Positions 42,424 to 51,526 are shown, counted from the first letter of the stretch. The stretch: DNA of 64,000 nt from Sphaerisporangium album (GCF_003323745.1 NZ_QOIL01000006.1:395627-459626), one strand, 5' to 3'. Notes: generated from the letters alone by a model not told the origin. Program-made: numbers and translations.

Positions 42424-43745
42424 AACCCCAGCCTCCTCGCCAGGTCGGAGCGGAACACGCCGCCGGGGTCCGCCATCTGCCGTATCTTCGTCCATTCGGC
42501 AAGCCGCGGGTACATCACGGGCAGCAGCTCGGCGCGCATCCGCGCGTCCTTGGCCAGGTAGAGGCGCCCGCCCGCCTCGGCCACCCAGGCGTCGAACTCC
42601 CGCAGGAGCCCGGCGAGCCCGGCGTGACCCGCCGGGATGTCCAGCGAGAGCGTCCACCCCGGCATCGGGAAGGACAGCATGCCGGGCGTGCCCGGGCCGA
42701 ACCGCTTGAGAACGGTGAGGAACGACACCACGCCCTCGGCGGACAACCGGGACACGACCCGCCGCAGGGTCCCTTCCTCGCCGAAGGGGACGACGAACTG
42801 GTACTGGACGAACCCCCGCGATCCGTACACCCGATTCCAGCCCTGCACGAAGTCCAGCGGGTGGAAGAACGGGGCGATTTCCTGAATTATCCGCCGATCG
42901 CGGGCCTTGGCGTACCACGCCTCGTTGAAGGCGCGCACGGTGACCCGGTTGAGCAGCCCGTTCGGCGCCCACGGCGGCGCGGTCAGCCGCGAGGACGGCG
43001 CGAAGGCAAGCGGGTCGCCCCCGCCCGGGAGCTCGTCGCGGCGCGCGTGGTCGCCCCGGGTGAGCACGCTGCGTCCCATGCGCGGGCCCCGGGCGAGCAG
43101 GTCGATCCAGGCCACGGCGTAGCGGTATCCGTCGTCGGTGGCCGCCATGACCTCCAGCGTGTGGTCCAGGTCGCGCGTGCGCTCGACGTCCACCCGCACG
43201 CGCGAGGTCTCGATCGGCACGCAGCCGAAGCTCGCCTCGACGATCACGCCGGTGAGGCCCATGCCGCCAACGGTGGCCCAGAACAGCTCGTCCGCCGGCG
43301 TCAGCACGCGGATCGTCCCGTCGGCCGTGAGCAGCCGCAGCGCGCGCAGGTGGGCCCCGAGGGAGGAGTCGACGTGGTGGTTCTTGCCGTGCACGTCGGC
43401 GGCCACGGCCCCGCCCACGGTGACGTGCCGCGTGCCGGGGCTGACGGGGACGAACCAGCCCTTGGGCACCAGGGCGGTCATCAGCTCGTGCAGGCTCCTC
43501 CCGGCCGAGGCGGTCACCACGCCGGTCTCGGGGTCGAACGACCAGCGCGGCTCCAGGCGGGTGAGGTCGACGACGACCCCGCCCGCGTTCTGGGCGGCGT
43601 CGCCGTACGCCCGGCCGAGGCCCCGGGGGACGAGACCGCGCGGGGGCGCCTCGGCGACCAGCGCGGCGAGCTGCTCGGCCGTGCGCGGCGCGACGAGCGT
43701 GGCGGGCGTGGGGGCGGTGCGCCCCCACCCGGTCAGAAAGGTCAT
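42420..43745 (-). CDS. dprE1: DprE1-like FAD-linked decaprenylphosphoryl-ribose oxidase
   Basis: The 441-residue product has the VAO-type FAD-binding domain (PRGLGRAYGDAAQN, SPGTRHVTVGGAVAADVHGKNHH, VGGMGLTGVIVEA) and the C-terminal substrate domain of DprE1 (TVLKRFGPGTPGMLSFPMPG, GRLYLAKDARM, EWTKIRQMADPGGVFRSDLARRL). It oxidises the 2'-hydroxyl of polyprenylphosphoryl-ribose. The stretch GWTLSLDIPA aligns with NICVDFPI of the mycobacterial enzyme, so the benzothiazinone-target Cys is replaced by Ser. It overlaps the reductase gene by four bases. No arabinosyltransferase gene is in the window. Confidence 0.85.
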   Translation of the reverse strand: MTFLTGWGRTAPTPATLVAPRTAEQLAALVAEAPPRGLVPRGLGRAYGDAAQNAGGVVVDLTRLEPRWSFDPETGVVTASAGRSLHELMTALVPKGWFVPVSPGTRHVTVGGAVAADVHGKNHHVDSSLGAHLRALRLLTADGTIRVLTPADELFWATVGGMGLTGVIVEASFGCVPIETSRVRVDVERTRDLDHTLEVMAATDDGYRYAVAWIDLLARGPRMGRSVLTRGDHARRDELPGGGDPLAFAPSSRLTAPPWAPNGLLNRVTVRAFNEAWYAKARDRRIIQEIAPFFHPLDFVQGWNRVYGSRGFVQYQFVVPFGEEGTLRRVVSRLSAEGVVSFLTVLKRFGPGTPGMLSFPMPGWTLSLDIPAGHAGLAGLLREFDAWVAEAGGRLYLAKDARMRAELLPVMYPRLAEWTKIRQMADPGGVFRSDLARRLGL

Positions 43746-43934
43746 CTCACCCGGATTCGGACGGCGAGCAGGACGATGCTCACACCCTAGAGGGTGACGA
43801 GATGACCCCGCCGTGCCGGTAGCCGAAACATTCGGTAACGCGAGATATCCGGCAGCCTGGCCCGCATCGGCCGACCGCCCGGCCCGGGTTCACCCACCCG
43901 GGCCGGCGGTCCGGCTCGCCGTTCCGCGCCCTGC

Positions 43935-46133
43935 CTACCTGCCGGGCTCGGGGTCGCGGGGAAGGCCCAGCATGCGCTCGCCGATGATGTTGAGCTGCAC
44001 CTCCGTCGTGCCGCCGTAGATCGTCATGGCGCGCGTGGCGAGGACGGCCCGGTTCCAGTAGCCCGCGTCGCCCAGCTTCATGTCGGCGGCGATCACGGCG
44101 GAGGTGCCGAGCAGGCTCACCGCGCACTCCGAGACGTGCTGCGCGTGCGAGGTGGACAGCAGCTTGCGCACCGACGCGTCCGCGCCGGGCTCCGAGCCCG
44201 CGAGCTGCTTGAGCGTGACCCGCAGGCTCAGCGCGTTGATCGAGTGCCCCTCGCACACCACCCCGGCCAGTTCGAGCCGCTCGGCCTCGGTCAGCTCACG
44301 GCCGAGGCGGGAGGCCAGGCCGAGCAGGTCGGAGACCGACGAGCCGGTGCCGCCGGACCCCGACGACAGGGAGACGCGCTCGTTGGACAGCGTGTTGCGC
44401 GCGACCCGCCACCCCTCGTCGACCTCGCCCACGACCAGGTCGTCCGGGACGAACACGTCGTCGAAGAACACCTCGTTGAACAGGTTCTCGCCGGTCATCT
44501 CGGTGAGGGGGCGCACGGTGACGCCGGGGGCCTTCATGTCCACCAGGAAGTAGGTGATGCCGTCGTGCTTGGGCTTGGAGGGGTCCGTGCGGGCGATGCA
44601 GATGCCCCATTCGGCGACGTGCGCGACGGACGTCCAGATCTTCTGGCCGTTGAGCCGCCAGCCGCCCTCGACCTTCTCGGCCTTCATCTGCAGCGACGCC
44701 AGGTCGGACCCCGCGCCCGGCTCGCTGAAGAGCTGACACCAGATCAGCTCGCCGGAGAGCGTGGACGGCAGGAAGCGTTCCTGCTGCTCGCGAGTGCCGT
44801 ACGCCGCGATGGACGGCACCACCCACGCGCCGATGATCATCTGTGGCAGGCGTACCCGCGCGGCCTTCAGCTCCTGGTGGATGAGCACCTGCTCCAGCGG
44901 CGAGGCGTCACGCCCCCACGGAGCCGGCAGGTGGGGCATGACGAAGCCCTTCGCCGCCAGCGCGCGCTTCTGCTCCTTGCCCTCCAGCGCCGCGATCCCG
45001 GCGATCTCGTCACGGATCGCGGCGCGCCTCGCCTCGGACTCCTCCGGCAGGTCGATGCGCATCTCGCGGGTGACGCCCGACAGGGCGTGCGACGCCACCG
45101 AGCGCGCCCACGCGGCCGAAGGGCCGAGCAGCGCGCGCAGGGTGAGCGCGCGGCGGTAGTAGAGGTGGGCGTCGTGCTCGAAGGTGTAGCCGATGCCGCC
45201 GAAGATCTGGATCGCGTCCTTGGCGCACCGCACGGCGGCGTCCGGGGCCATGACCCCGGCGACGGCGGCCGCGTATCCGAGCTCGTCGCCGGTGGCGCGG
45301 GTCGCGTCCCAGACGGTCGCGCGGGCCTGCTCCAGCGCGACCAGCATGCGCGCAGCCTTGTGCTTGACGCCCTGGAACTGGCCGATCGGACGGCCGAACT
45401 GCACGCGCACCTTGGCGTACTCGGCGGCGGCCCGCACACACCACGCGGCCACGCCCGTCGCCTCGGCGCCGAGCAGGATCGCCGCCGTGTTCCGCACGTC
45501 CTGGCCGGTGAGGCCGTCGAGGAGGCGCTCCCCCGGCACGGTCACGGCGTCGGCCTCGACCTCGGCCACCCCGCGCGTGAGGTCGAGGCTCCTGACGGGG
45601 GTCACGGTCACGGCGTCCCTGGACAGCGCGACCCATTCCTCGCCGCGGTCGGTGCTCACCGGCAGCACCAGCACGTCGGCGAGGGCGGCGCCGAGCACCA
45701 GGTCGGCGGTGCCACTGACCGTGAGGACGCCGTCGTCGGACCGGGTTCCGGTGAGCGAGCCGCCGAGGGCGACGGCGCCGGTCAGCGAGCCGTCGGCCAG
45801 GCCGGGCAGCAGCTCGGCGCGCGCCTTGCCGTCGGAGGAGAGGATCACCGCCGAGGCCAGGACCGTGGGCACGTACGGGCCGGGCGCGACGCGCTCGCCG
45901 AGCGCCTCGACGGCCACCGCGGTCTCCAGCAGGCCGAAGCCGCCACCGCCGAACTCCTCGGGAACGTGCAGGCCGAGCAGCCCCTGCCCGGCGAGTCCCG
46001 GCCAGAAGGCGGGCCGCTCCTCGGCCTCCGCGCCGAGGGCCGACCGCACGGCTTCGGGGCGGACGTTGCGCTCGGCCCAGCCGCTCACGGACTCGCGGAG
46101 CGCCTCGTGCTCCTCGCTCAACCCGATCGCCAT
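43935..46133 (-). CDS. Fused two-domain acyl-CoA dehydrogenase (FadE34-like)
   Basis: The 732-residue product contains two acyl-CoA dehydrogenase units in one chain. The first (about 1-370) holds QFGRPIGQFQGVKHKAA and IFGGIGYTFEHDAH. The second (about 390-732) holds WCQLFSEPGAGSDLASL, NGQKIWTSVAHVAEW and IYGGTTEVQLNIIGERMLG. Most family members are about 380 residues. Mycobacterial FadE34 (ChsE3) has this fused form and acts on a steroid side-chain thioester. The same type of substrate is likely here, but not proven. The ATG at 46133 has GGAGGG upstream, and a strong palindrome lies in the promoter. Confidence 0.88.
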   Translation of the reverse strand: MAIGLSEEHEALRESVSGWAERNVRPEAVRSALGAEAEERPAFWPGLAGQGLLGLHVPEEFGGGGFGLLETAVAVEALGERVAPGPYVPTVLASAVILSSDGKARAELLPGLADGSLTGAVALGGSLTGTRSDDGVLTVSGTADLVLGAALADVLVLPVSTDRGEEWVALSRDAVTVTPVRSLDLTRGVAEVEADAVTVPGERLLDGLTGQDVRNTAAILLGAEATGVAAWCVRAAAEYAKVRVQFGRPIGQFQGVKHKAARMLVALEQARATVWDATRATGDELGYAAAVAGVMAPDAAVRCAKDAIQIFGGIGYTFEHDAHLYYRRALTLRALLGPSAAWARSVASHALSGVTREMRIDLPEESEARRAAIRDEIAGIAALEGKEQKRALAAKGFVMPHLPAPWGRDASPLEQVLIHQELKAARVRLPQMIIGAWVVPSIAAYGTREQQERFLPSTLSGELIWCQLFSEPGAGSDLASLQMKAEKVEGGWRLNGQKIWTSVAHVAEWGICIARTDPSKPKHDGITYFLVDMKAPGVTVRPLTEMTGENLFNEVFFDDVFVPDDLVVGEVDEGWRVARNTLSNERVSLSSGSGGTGSSVSDLLGLASRLGRELTEAERLELAGVVCEGHSINALSLRVTLKQLAGSEPGADASVRKLLSTSHAQHVSECAVSLLGTSAVIAADMKLGDAGYWNRAVLATRAMTIYGGTTEVQLNIIGERMLGLPRDPEPGR

Positions 46134-46169
46134 AACACCCTCCGGTTCGGCCTCCAGACGTGACAGAAT

Positions 46170-46185
46170 CATATTCTAGAAGATG
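46170..46185. promoter_or_regulatory. 16-bp palindrome, putative TetR-type operator of the acyl-CoA dehydrogenase gene
   Basis: CATATTCTAGAAGATG is a palindrome with a single mismatched pair, 37-52 nt upstream of the start. TTCTAGAA forms its perfect core. Location and size fit a TetR-family operator. The regulator gene is not in the window next to it. Confidence 0.5.
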
Positions 46186-46379
46186 CTTCCATGGCCAACC
46201 ATGGACGGCCCGTTACCCGGCCGCGACCAAACTACCGGCTACGCTGCGTCACCATGCGCGGATCCGGCACTCCGCTTCCGCCGGCCCGGATCGCCGCCGC
46301 CGCAGGTGTGTCGATATCAGGACGCCGTCGGCCTTTACCGGCGCGATCACTGTGCGTACGCCCAGCCGAGCCGGCCCGT

Positions 46380-48065
46380 TCAGAGGGCGCGGGTCGTCCA
46401 GAAGAGCATGTTCAGGTCGTAATAGAGGGCCTTGCTCGTGTCCGGCACGCTGGCGAACAGCATCGCGGGCTTCTTCTTCCCGGTGGCGATGACCATCACG
46501 TACGCCTGGGACGTGTGCTTCTTCCCGCCCGTGACATAGCTGACCTTGTAGCCGAGCAGCCATCCGAGGTCGTACCGGGCGCGCTGCGAGACCGTCCAGG
46601 CGAACTTGGAGCCGGCGGGCTGGTACTTCAGGCTCCACTTGACCGCCTTGCCCGCCAGCTTGCGGTAGTCCTCGTACGTCGCGGGCGGCTTCGGCGCGGC
46701 GCCCGGCAGCGGGCCCGAGCCGATGATCGCCTGACGGCGCGCCGGTCCGGCCTTCTGCCCGGCCGAGAAGCCGTCCTTGGACGTCTTCACCCACGGAGGG
46801 CCGTACTGCGCGTAGCTGATTCCGGCCGTCCGGTCGACCGTGAGGGAGGCGATGCGCGTGCCGGAGGCGGGGAAGACCGTCATCGCCTTGGCCGCGGGGA
46901 CGGGCGGCACGGCGATCGGCGTCGGCGCGGGCGCGCGCGTGGCATCGGACGCGGTCCCGCGCGCCTGGGCGGGGGTCACCGGCACGGGCTCGGGCTTGTC
47001 GCCGGAGAACAGGGTGAAGACGAGGACGACGACGATCGCCGTGACGATCGCCGCACCTATCCCATATACCGCTCTTATAGGGATATCTCCGAGCCGGACC
47101 AGCACGGCCCGCAGCCACCGGCGCGCCAGGCCGCCGCGCTCCGCCGTCCGCCGCGCTCGCGTGGCGTCCGCGCCGAGGTCGCCCGCCATGGACGTCGTCT
47201 CGAACGTCCACTCCGGCCTGCGCGCAGGAGTCCACTCGGGCGTCCGGCGGGGCTCGGGCGCTCCGAACAGTTCGTCCAGTCCCACGGAGCCGTCGTGGCC
47301 GACCTCCTCGGCTCCGGCCGGCGGCTCGGCGAGCCGGTCCACGACGGACGACGGCCCGGCGCCGGGGGACGCCTTCCTCCAGACCGCGACGGTCCCCGCG
47401 TCGTCGGACGCGTCGCCCGGCGCGCTCTCGTCCTGGCGTCTCTCGTCCTGGCGTCTCTCGTCCTGGCGTCTCTCGGGCCGCGGCCTGAAGTCGGCCGTCG
47501 GTTGCTCGATGCCCGAAGCCTCCTCGCCGGCCGAGCTCCGAGGGGCGACGGCCGGCGTCCGGGGCCCGGGGATCGCGCCGGCGAGGTCGGGCGCGCGGTG
47601 CTCGGGCGTCGCCGGTGCGGCGGACGGATCCCTCTTGACCTGCTCATACGTGGCGGATCTGCCGTAAGGATGGAGGAACGGTCCAGCCGGGCGCCGGACG
47701 TTCGCCGTGTCGCCCTCGTCGTTCTCCTCGGTCCCGTCGTCCCTCTCGCCGACGTCACCGGAGTCCCGCGCACCGGCCGGTGGCCTGCGGCGCTTCTGCC
47801 CCTTCACCTTGAACGACCGGCCCTTGGCCGCGCCCGTCGGCCGGCCCGGCGCGGGCCTGCCGGAAGGGGCGTCGCTCTCGTCACCGGGCGGCGGGTCGTC
47901 GTCCCTGGCCGCGGGCGCGTGCTGCTTGGCGGCCTGGACGACGGCCTCCAGCTGCTCGGGCGTCATGCGCGGCATCGGCGTGGTCGGCGCGTCGTAGGAC
48001 GGAACGTAGGTAGGAGGCCGCCCCGAGCCAGGGCGGTCAGGGGTGTTCCCAACGCCGTCCGCCAT
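46380..48065 (-). CDS. Large hypothetical protein with one membrane helix and a disordered N-terminus
   Basis: The 561-residue product has about 320 residues of Pro/Arg/Asp/Glu-rich, presumably disordered cytoplasmic sequence with a tandem DERRQ repeat. One membrane helix follows (IPIRAVYGIGAAIVTAIVVV, about 330-355), then an Ala/Pro spacer and an extracellular domain of about 150 residues (YAQYGPPWVKTSKDGFSAGQ to the C-terminus). The latter has a recognisable globular character with many Trp and Tyr residues. I recognise no family. It resembles actinobacterial membrane-anchored proteins linked to cell-envelope functions. The start is ATG 48065. Confidence 0.7.
   Translation of the reverse strand: MADGVGNTPDRPGSGRPPTYVPSYDAPTTPMPRMTPEQLEAVVQAAKQHAPAARDDDPPPGDESDAPSGRPAPGRPTGAAKGRSFKVKGQKRRRPPAGARDSGDVGERDDGTEENDEGDTANVRRPAGPFLHPYGRSATYEQVKRDPSAAPATPEHRAPDLAGAIPGPRTPAVAPRSSAGEEASGIEQPTADFRPRPERRQDERRQDERRQDESAPGDASDDAGTVAVWRKASPGAGPSSVVDRLAEPPAGAEEVGHDGSVGLDELFGAPEPRRTPEWTPARRPEWTFETTSMAGDLGADATRARRTAERGGLARRWLRAVLVRLGDIPIRAVYGIGAAIVTAIVVVLVFTLFSGDKPEPVPVTPAQARGTASDATRAPAPTPIAVPPVPAAKAMTVFPASGTRIASLTVDRTAGISYAQYGPPWVKTSKDGFSAGQKAGPARRQAIIGSGPLPGAAPKPPATYEDYRKLAGKAVKWSLKYQPAGSKFAWTVSQRARYDLGWLLGYKVSYVTGGKKHTSQAYVMVIATGKKKPAMLFASVPDTSKALYYDLNMLFWTTRAL
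47426..47475. repeat. 15-bp tandem repeat in the hypothetical membrane protein gene
   Basis: Three identical copies of TCTCGTCCTGGCGTC (47426-47470) plus five bases of a fourth encode the DERRQ repeats. The perfect identity suggests recent slippage. Confidence 0.8.
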
Positions 48066-48278
48066 GTCGGCAGACTACGTCACAAATGTTGATCCATGAG
48101 GCCCGGTATGCCGGTCGTTCAGGGCGGACAGGGCGTTCCACCAGGTAGAGGACGTGGACCGCGCACGAAGAAACTCACGGTCCGTCGCGTCGGCCGCCCT
48201 TCACCTAGACTGCACCAAGATCTACTCATTGGCCCCAAACGGTGAGTATCTTCCGCGAGGTCGGGAATCACCTCCTCC

Positions 48279-49385
48279 ATGGCAACGACACCAGGTAACC
48301 GGCGTATCCGGCACGCCCGCCGGAACGTCATCGCCGCCGGGGTGGCCGGGGTCCTGGTCGTCAGCGGTTGCGGCTTCATCGGCTCACCGGCCGCGACGAA
48401 CACCGGCGACAGGCGATCCGACACGTCGCCCACCGCGACAGGCCCGACCTCGTCCGTGGCGGAGGAGCAGGCGTACGAGCGGACCATCAGCCAGGTCCTG
48501 CCGTCCATCGTCCAGATCAACACGCGCGGGGGCCTCGGCTCGGGGGTCGTGTACGACACGCGCGGGCACATCGTGACCAACGCCCACGTCGTCGGGAAGT
48601 CCACGAGCTTCGAGGTGACGCTCGCCACGGGCGGCAAGCCGCGCAAGGCCAAGCTCGTCGCGTCCTACCCGCTCGGCGATCTGGCCGTGATCCGGGTCGC
48701 CGACGGTGCGGGGCTGGCCCCCGCCACGTTCGGCGACTCCACCAAGCTGCGGGTCGGTCAGATCGTGCTCGCCATGGGCAACCCGCTCGGCCTGTCCGGC
48801 AGCGTGACGAACGGGATCATCTCAGCGCTCGGACGGACGGTGACCGAACCCCAGGGCGAGGGATCGCCGGGCGCCACGATCACCAACGCGATCCAGACGT
48901 CCGCGTCCATCAACCCGGGCAACAGCGGCGGCGCGCTGACCAACCTCGCCGGCGAGGTCATCGGCATCCCGACGCTCGCGGCGATCAACCCGGAGCTGGG
49001 AGGCGGCGCGGCGCCGGGCATCGGGTTCGCGATTCCCAGCAGCACCGCCAAGGACATCGCCGAGCAGATCATCAAGAACGGCCGGGTGACGAACACGCGC
49101 CGCGCCGCCCTCGGCGTCCGGGTCAACACCGTCGTCGGCCCCGACGGCCAGCCGGTCGGCGTCGGCGTCGCCCAGGTGGACGTGAACAGCGGCGCCGCCA
49201 AGGCGGGCATCCGGCCGGGCGACATCATCCTCAGCGTGAACGGGAAGCCGACTCCGACCGCGGCGGCGCTCTCGGAGATCCTCGCCGGGCTCCGGCCGGG
49301 GTCGAAGGCCACCGTGGAACTGCTCCACCCGGACGGGAAGACCTCGACGGTGACGGTCACCCTCGGAGTCCTCTCGGGGAGCTGA
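48279..49385 (+). CDS. HtrA/DegP-like serine protease lipoprotein with PDZ domain
   Basis: The 368-residue product has a lipoprotein signal (VLVVSGC, Cys31), a trypsin-like domain with His in VTNAHVVG, Asp in PLGDLAVIRV and Ser in NPGNSGGALT, and a C-terminal PDZ domain (about 270-365, AAKAGIRPGDIILSVNGKPT). It is the common actinobacterial HtrA layout, but anchored by lipid instead of a membrane helix. It should degrade or refold damaged extracytoplasmic proteins. The ATG at 48279 is preceded by a weak AGG-type site. Confidence 0.93.
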   Translation: MATTPGNRRIRHARRNVIAAGVAGVLVVSGCGFIGSPAATNTGDRRSDTSPTATGPTSSVAEEQAYERTISQVLPSIVQINTRGGLGSGVVYDTRGHIVTNAHVVGKSTSFEVTLATGGKPRKAKLVASYPLGDLAVIRVADGAGLAPATFGDSTKLRVGQIVLAMGNPLGLSGSVTNGIISALGRTVTEPQGEGSPGATITNAIQTSASINPGNSGGALTNLAGEVIGIPTLAAINPELGGGAAPGIGFAIPSSTAKDIAEQIIKNGRVTNTRRAALGVRVNTVVGPDGQPVGVGVAQVDVNSGAAKAGIRPGDIILSVNGKPTPTAAALSEILAGLRPGSKATVELLHPDGKTSTVTVTLGVLSGS

Positions 49386-49447
49386 CCCACGCGAAGCGTC
49401 GAAGAGGTGCGGCTTCCCGGGACTGACGACGTCCTTCACCCGGGATG

Positions 49448-49780
49448 TCAGGACTTGGCGCGCCACTTCCCCAGCAGGAAGGCGACCGCCGCCACCGCGA
49501 GGATGAGCCACAGCACGGCGGCGAACTCCAGGTCGGCGCTCCCGATGACGGCGAACAGACCGCCCAGCCCGAGCCCGCTGACCACGGCCGCCGCGGAGGG
49601 CGTGACGTTGAACGTCCCCTTGCGCCGCTCCTGGGTGGCGAGCTTGGCGTCGATGCGCTCGTCGATGGTGGTCCCGATGCGCTCCACGAGCGCGTCGGCG
49701 AGCGCGTCCTCGTAGTCGGTTCCGAGCTCACGCCGTGCCGCGAGCGTGGCGGCGACATCATCGCGCGGGATTGAGGCCAT
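49448..49780 (-). CDS. Small two-helix membrane protein of unknown function
   Basis: The 110-residue product has a charged helical N-terminus (TDYEDALADALVERIGTTID, about 20-55) and two membrane helices (about 66-82 and 86-104). The charged segment looks like a short coiled coil. Proteins of this shape are widespread in actinomycetes with no assigned function. Confidence 0.7.
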   Translation of the reverse strand: MASIPRDDVAATLAARRELGTDYEDALADALVERIGTTIDERIDAKLATQERRKGTFNVTPSAAAVVSGLGLGGLFAVIGSADLEFAAVLWLILAVAAVAFLLGKWRAKS

Positions 49781-49883
49781 GGGGCGAATTGTCGCGATTC
49801 CCGGCGTCCTCCCCTAACACCCGGGCGAACCCGCAGGCTCCGTGGCGTGTCGCGAACCGAACCGCCTCGGGAGCACCCGGCGG

Positions 49884-50567
49884 TCAGCGGGTGAGGAACG
49901 CGGTCACGGCGGAGAGGAATTCCTCCAGGCGGTGCTTGTGGATCTCGTGGCCGGCCTCGATGGTGACGAGTTCGGCGCCGGGGATGCGCGCGGCCAGGTC
50001 GGCGACCTCGTGCTGGGGCAGGTGGCTGGCCGCGCCGCCGGCCAGGACGAGGGTCGGCGCGGTGATCTCGCCGAGCCTCTTCAGCCACGCGGGGCCGGGA
50101 TCGTTGCGCTGATCGGTGGTCTGCTCGACCATCGCCCAGTCGAAGGGGAAGGGGTCCGCCGGCCGCTCCGGGACGGACTGCCCGGCGGGGACCGGCAGCG
50201 GCACGTCCTCCAGCACCATCCGCGCGACCCGGTCCGGGTACTCCTCCGCGATCAGGTACGCGACCACCCCGCCCAGCGAGTGCCCGATCACGATCGCCCG
50301 CTCCACGCCGAGATGGTCCAGCAGTCCCACGACGTCGTCCCGCATCGACTCCAGCGAATAGTCGCCGGGCCACTCGCTCTGGCCGTGCCCCCGCAGGTCC
50401 GGGGCGTACACCCGCCAGGACGCGGCGAGCGGCTCGATGACCTCGTCCCAGGTCGTGTGATCCGCCCCCCGCCCCGGGAGGAGCACGACGGGTGGCGCGC
50501 CCGGGTCCCCCGCGACCCTGTACGCCAGCCGAATACCGTTCACCCGCGCGGCCTGAAGATCGTCCAT
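49884..50567 (-). CDS. Alpha/beta hydrolase
   Basis: The 227-residue product has the alpha/beta hydrolase fold motifs: VVLLPGRGADHTTWD oxyanion region, DLRGHGQSEWP, nucleophile Ser in VIGHSLGGVVA, acid Asp or Glu in the later part and His in IEAGHEIHKHR. It is on the short side, with a small cap. The substrate cannot be predicted. The chosen ATG (50567) starts MDDLQAARVNGIRLAYR; the frame further upstream overlaps the tmRNA terminator and is not coding. Confidence 0.88.
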   Translation of the reverse strand: MDDLQAARVNGIRLAYRVAGDPGAPPVVLLPGRGADHTTWDEVIEPLAASWRVYAPDLRGHGQSEWPGDYSLESMRDDVVGLLDHLGVERAIVIGHSLGGVVAYLIAEEYPDRVARMVLEDVPLPVPAGQSVPERPADPFPFDWAMVEQTTDQRNDPGPAWLKRLGEITAPTLVLAGGAASHLPQHEVADLAARIPGAELVTIEAGHEIHKHRLEEFLSAVTAFLTR

Positions 50568-50745
50568 GTCGTCAACGTAGCCGCGGATCAGGTCACGCCG
50601 AAAGAGACGTTCGCGACGAGACGAACACGAAGGATCCACCCTGCGGCATCGCGACGAAAAGGGACCCCGCGGGCCGCGACGGAACTCGGGCCGACGGTGG
50701 ACCGCCCCCGGGAAGACCGCCCGTAGACGCCCTCCGAAAACGCGA

Positions 50746-50774
50746 GAGCCCCGTCCACGGTGTGGGCGGGGCTC
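50746..50774 (-). terminator. Intrinsic terminator of the tmRNA gene
   Basis: A 13-bp stem with one G-U pair (50746-50758 and 50762-50774) and a 3-nt loop lies 8 nt past the tmRNA 3' end. It is followed on the minus strand by TCGCGTTTT. Confidence 0.8.
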
Positions 50775-50782
50775 CGAGTGGG

Positions 50783-51161
50783 TGGTGGAGGTGGCGGGAA
50801 TCGAACCCGCGTCCTTCAACACCACGACAGGGCTTCTCCGGGTGCAGCCTGCTGTGATTTTCTCAGCCCCGGCGATCACGCAGGCAAGTCGCCGACGGGC
50901 TCAGTCACTGTTAGGTTTCCCTATCGGCCCCGTGACCGGGTCGATCGGTTGAGCCTCCTAGCGATGCCAGATCCCGGGCCGGAGGCAGTCCCGGGCTGAC
51001 AAGGGCCAGGTCCTCGCTCAGGCGGCGAGGGCCATGTGGCCCTGAGTGCGCGTGTTATTGGCACTTATTTCTTTGCGGTCACAGTGTTAACGAGGTTATG
51101 TCCGCAGTCCTCGACCCGCTTCCCCTGGCGTGACATGCCGAAGTCGAAACCAGTCACCCCC
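50783..51161 (-). ncRNA. ssrA: tmRNA (ssrA)
   Basis: The 379-nt gene begins on the minus strand with GGGGGTGACTGGTTTCGACT and ends with GGGTTCGATTCCCGCCACC then TCCACCA. The first seven bases pair with CACCTCC at the 3' end to give the acceptor stem, with A as discriminator and an encoded CCA. The T-arm (GGTTCGATTCC) and conserved TTCGAC next to the 5' end are diagnostic. It frees stalled ribosomes with SmpB, whose gene lies 2.3 kb upstream on the same strand. Confidence 0.97.
51018..51062 (-). other. tmRNA tag-peptide reading frame
   Basis: The resume frame reads GCC AAT AAC, and so on, to TGA, and encodes ANNTRTQGHMALAA. The ALAA end is the normal protease tag. The resume codon is taken as GCC at 51062; a one-codon shift cannot be excluded. 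Confidence 0.8.
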
Positions 51162-51526
51162 TGGAGTGGCGCCCGATCCCTCGCGAGACCGAGCACACCG
51201 AAGATACTCTAGCCAACACCCTCCGTGCCAACTTGATTCCCGGCGCGCGGTCGAACCTGTCCCGAAGGCCGGCGGCCGGGCGTGGCCGGTGTCCTGGCCG
51301 GAAACGCCGAAACCCCCGGAGGCGTGGCACGAGGCGCACACCCCCGGGGGCCGACCGGCAGGGTCGAGCCGGTCCGGACGGCAGGGCTTCCCCCGAGATG
51401 AAGCCCTGGTCTCATCACGGCGACTGAGCCCGCAACCCCCAAGCGGTGCCCAGTCACCCAGAAAGACGCAGGACGAGGGCCCGATGGTTGCTCGCCCCCG
51501 GGAAATTCTTCTCCGGCCGCCGTGCC
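51162..51526. other. Intergenic region between PBP-like gene and tmRNA
   Basis: This 365-bp gap should hold the end of the PBP-like transcript and the tmRNA promoter. A candidate -10 box TAGAGT (minus strand, 51206-51211) lies about 45 nt before the mature tmRNA 5' end. Several short GGCCGG-type inverted repeats occur at 51270-51310 and may act as a terminator. No gene is seen. Confidence 0.45.

Noticed and set aside
50783..50870. A possible tRNA, from the T-arm and CCA end
   Set aside because: The acceptor stem pairs with bases 380 nt away and the tag frame is present, so it is the tRNA-like end of tmRNA.
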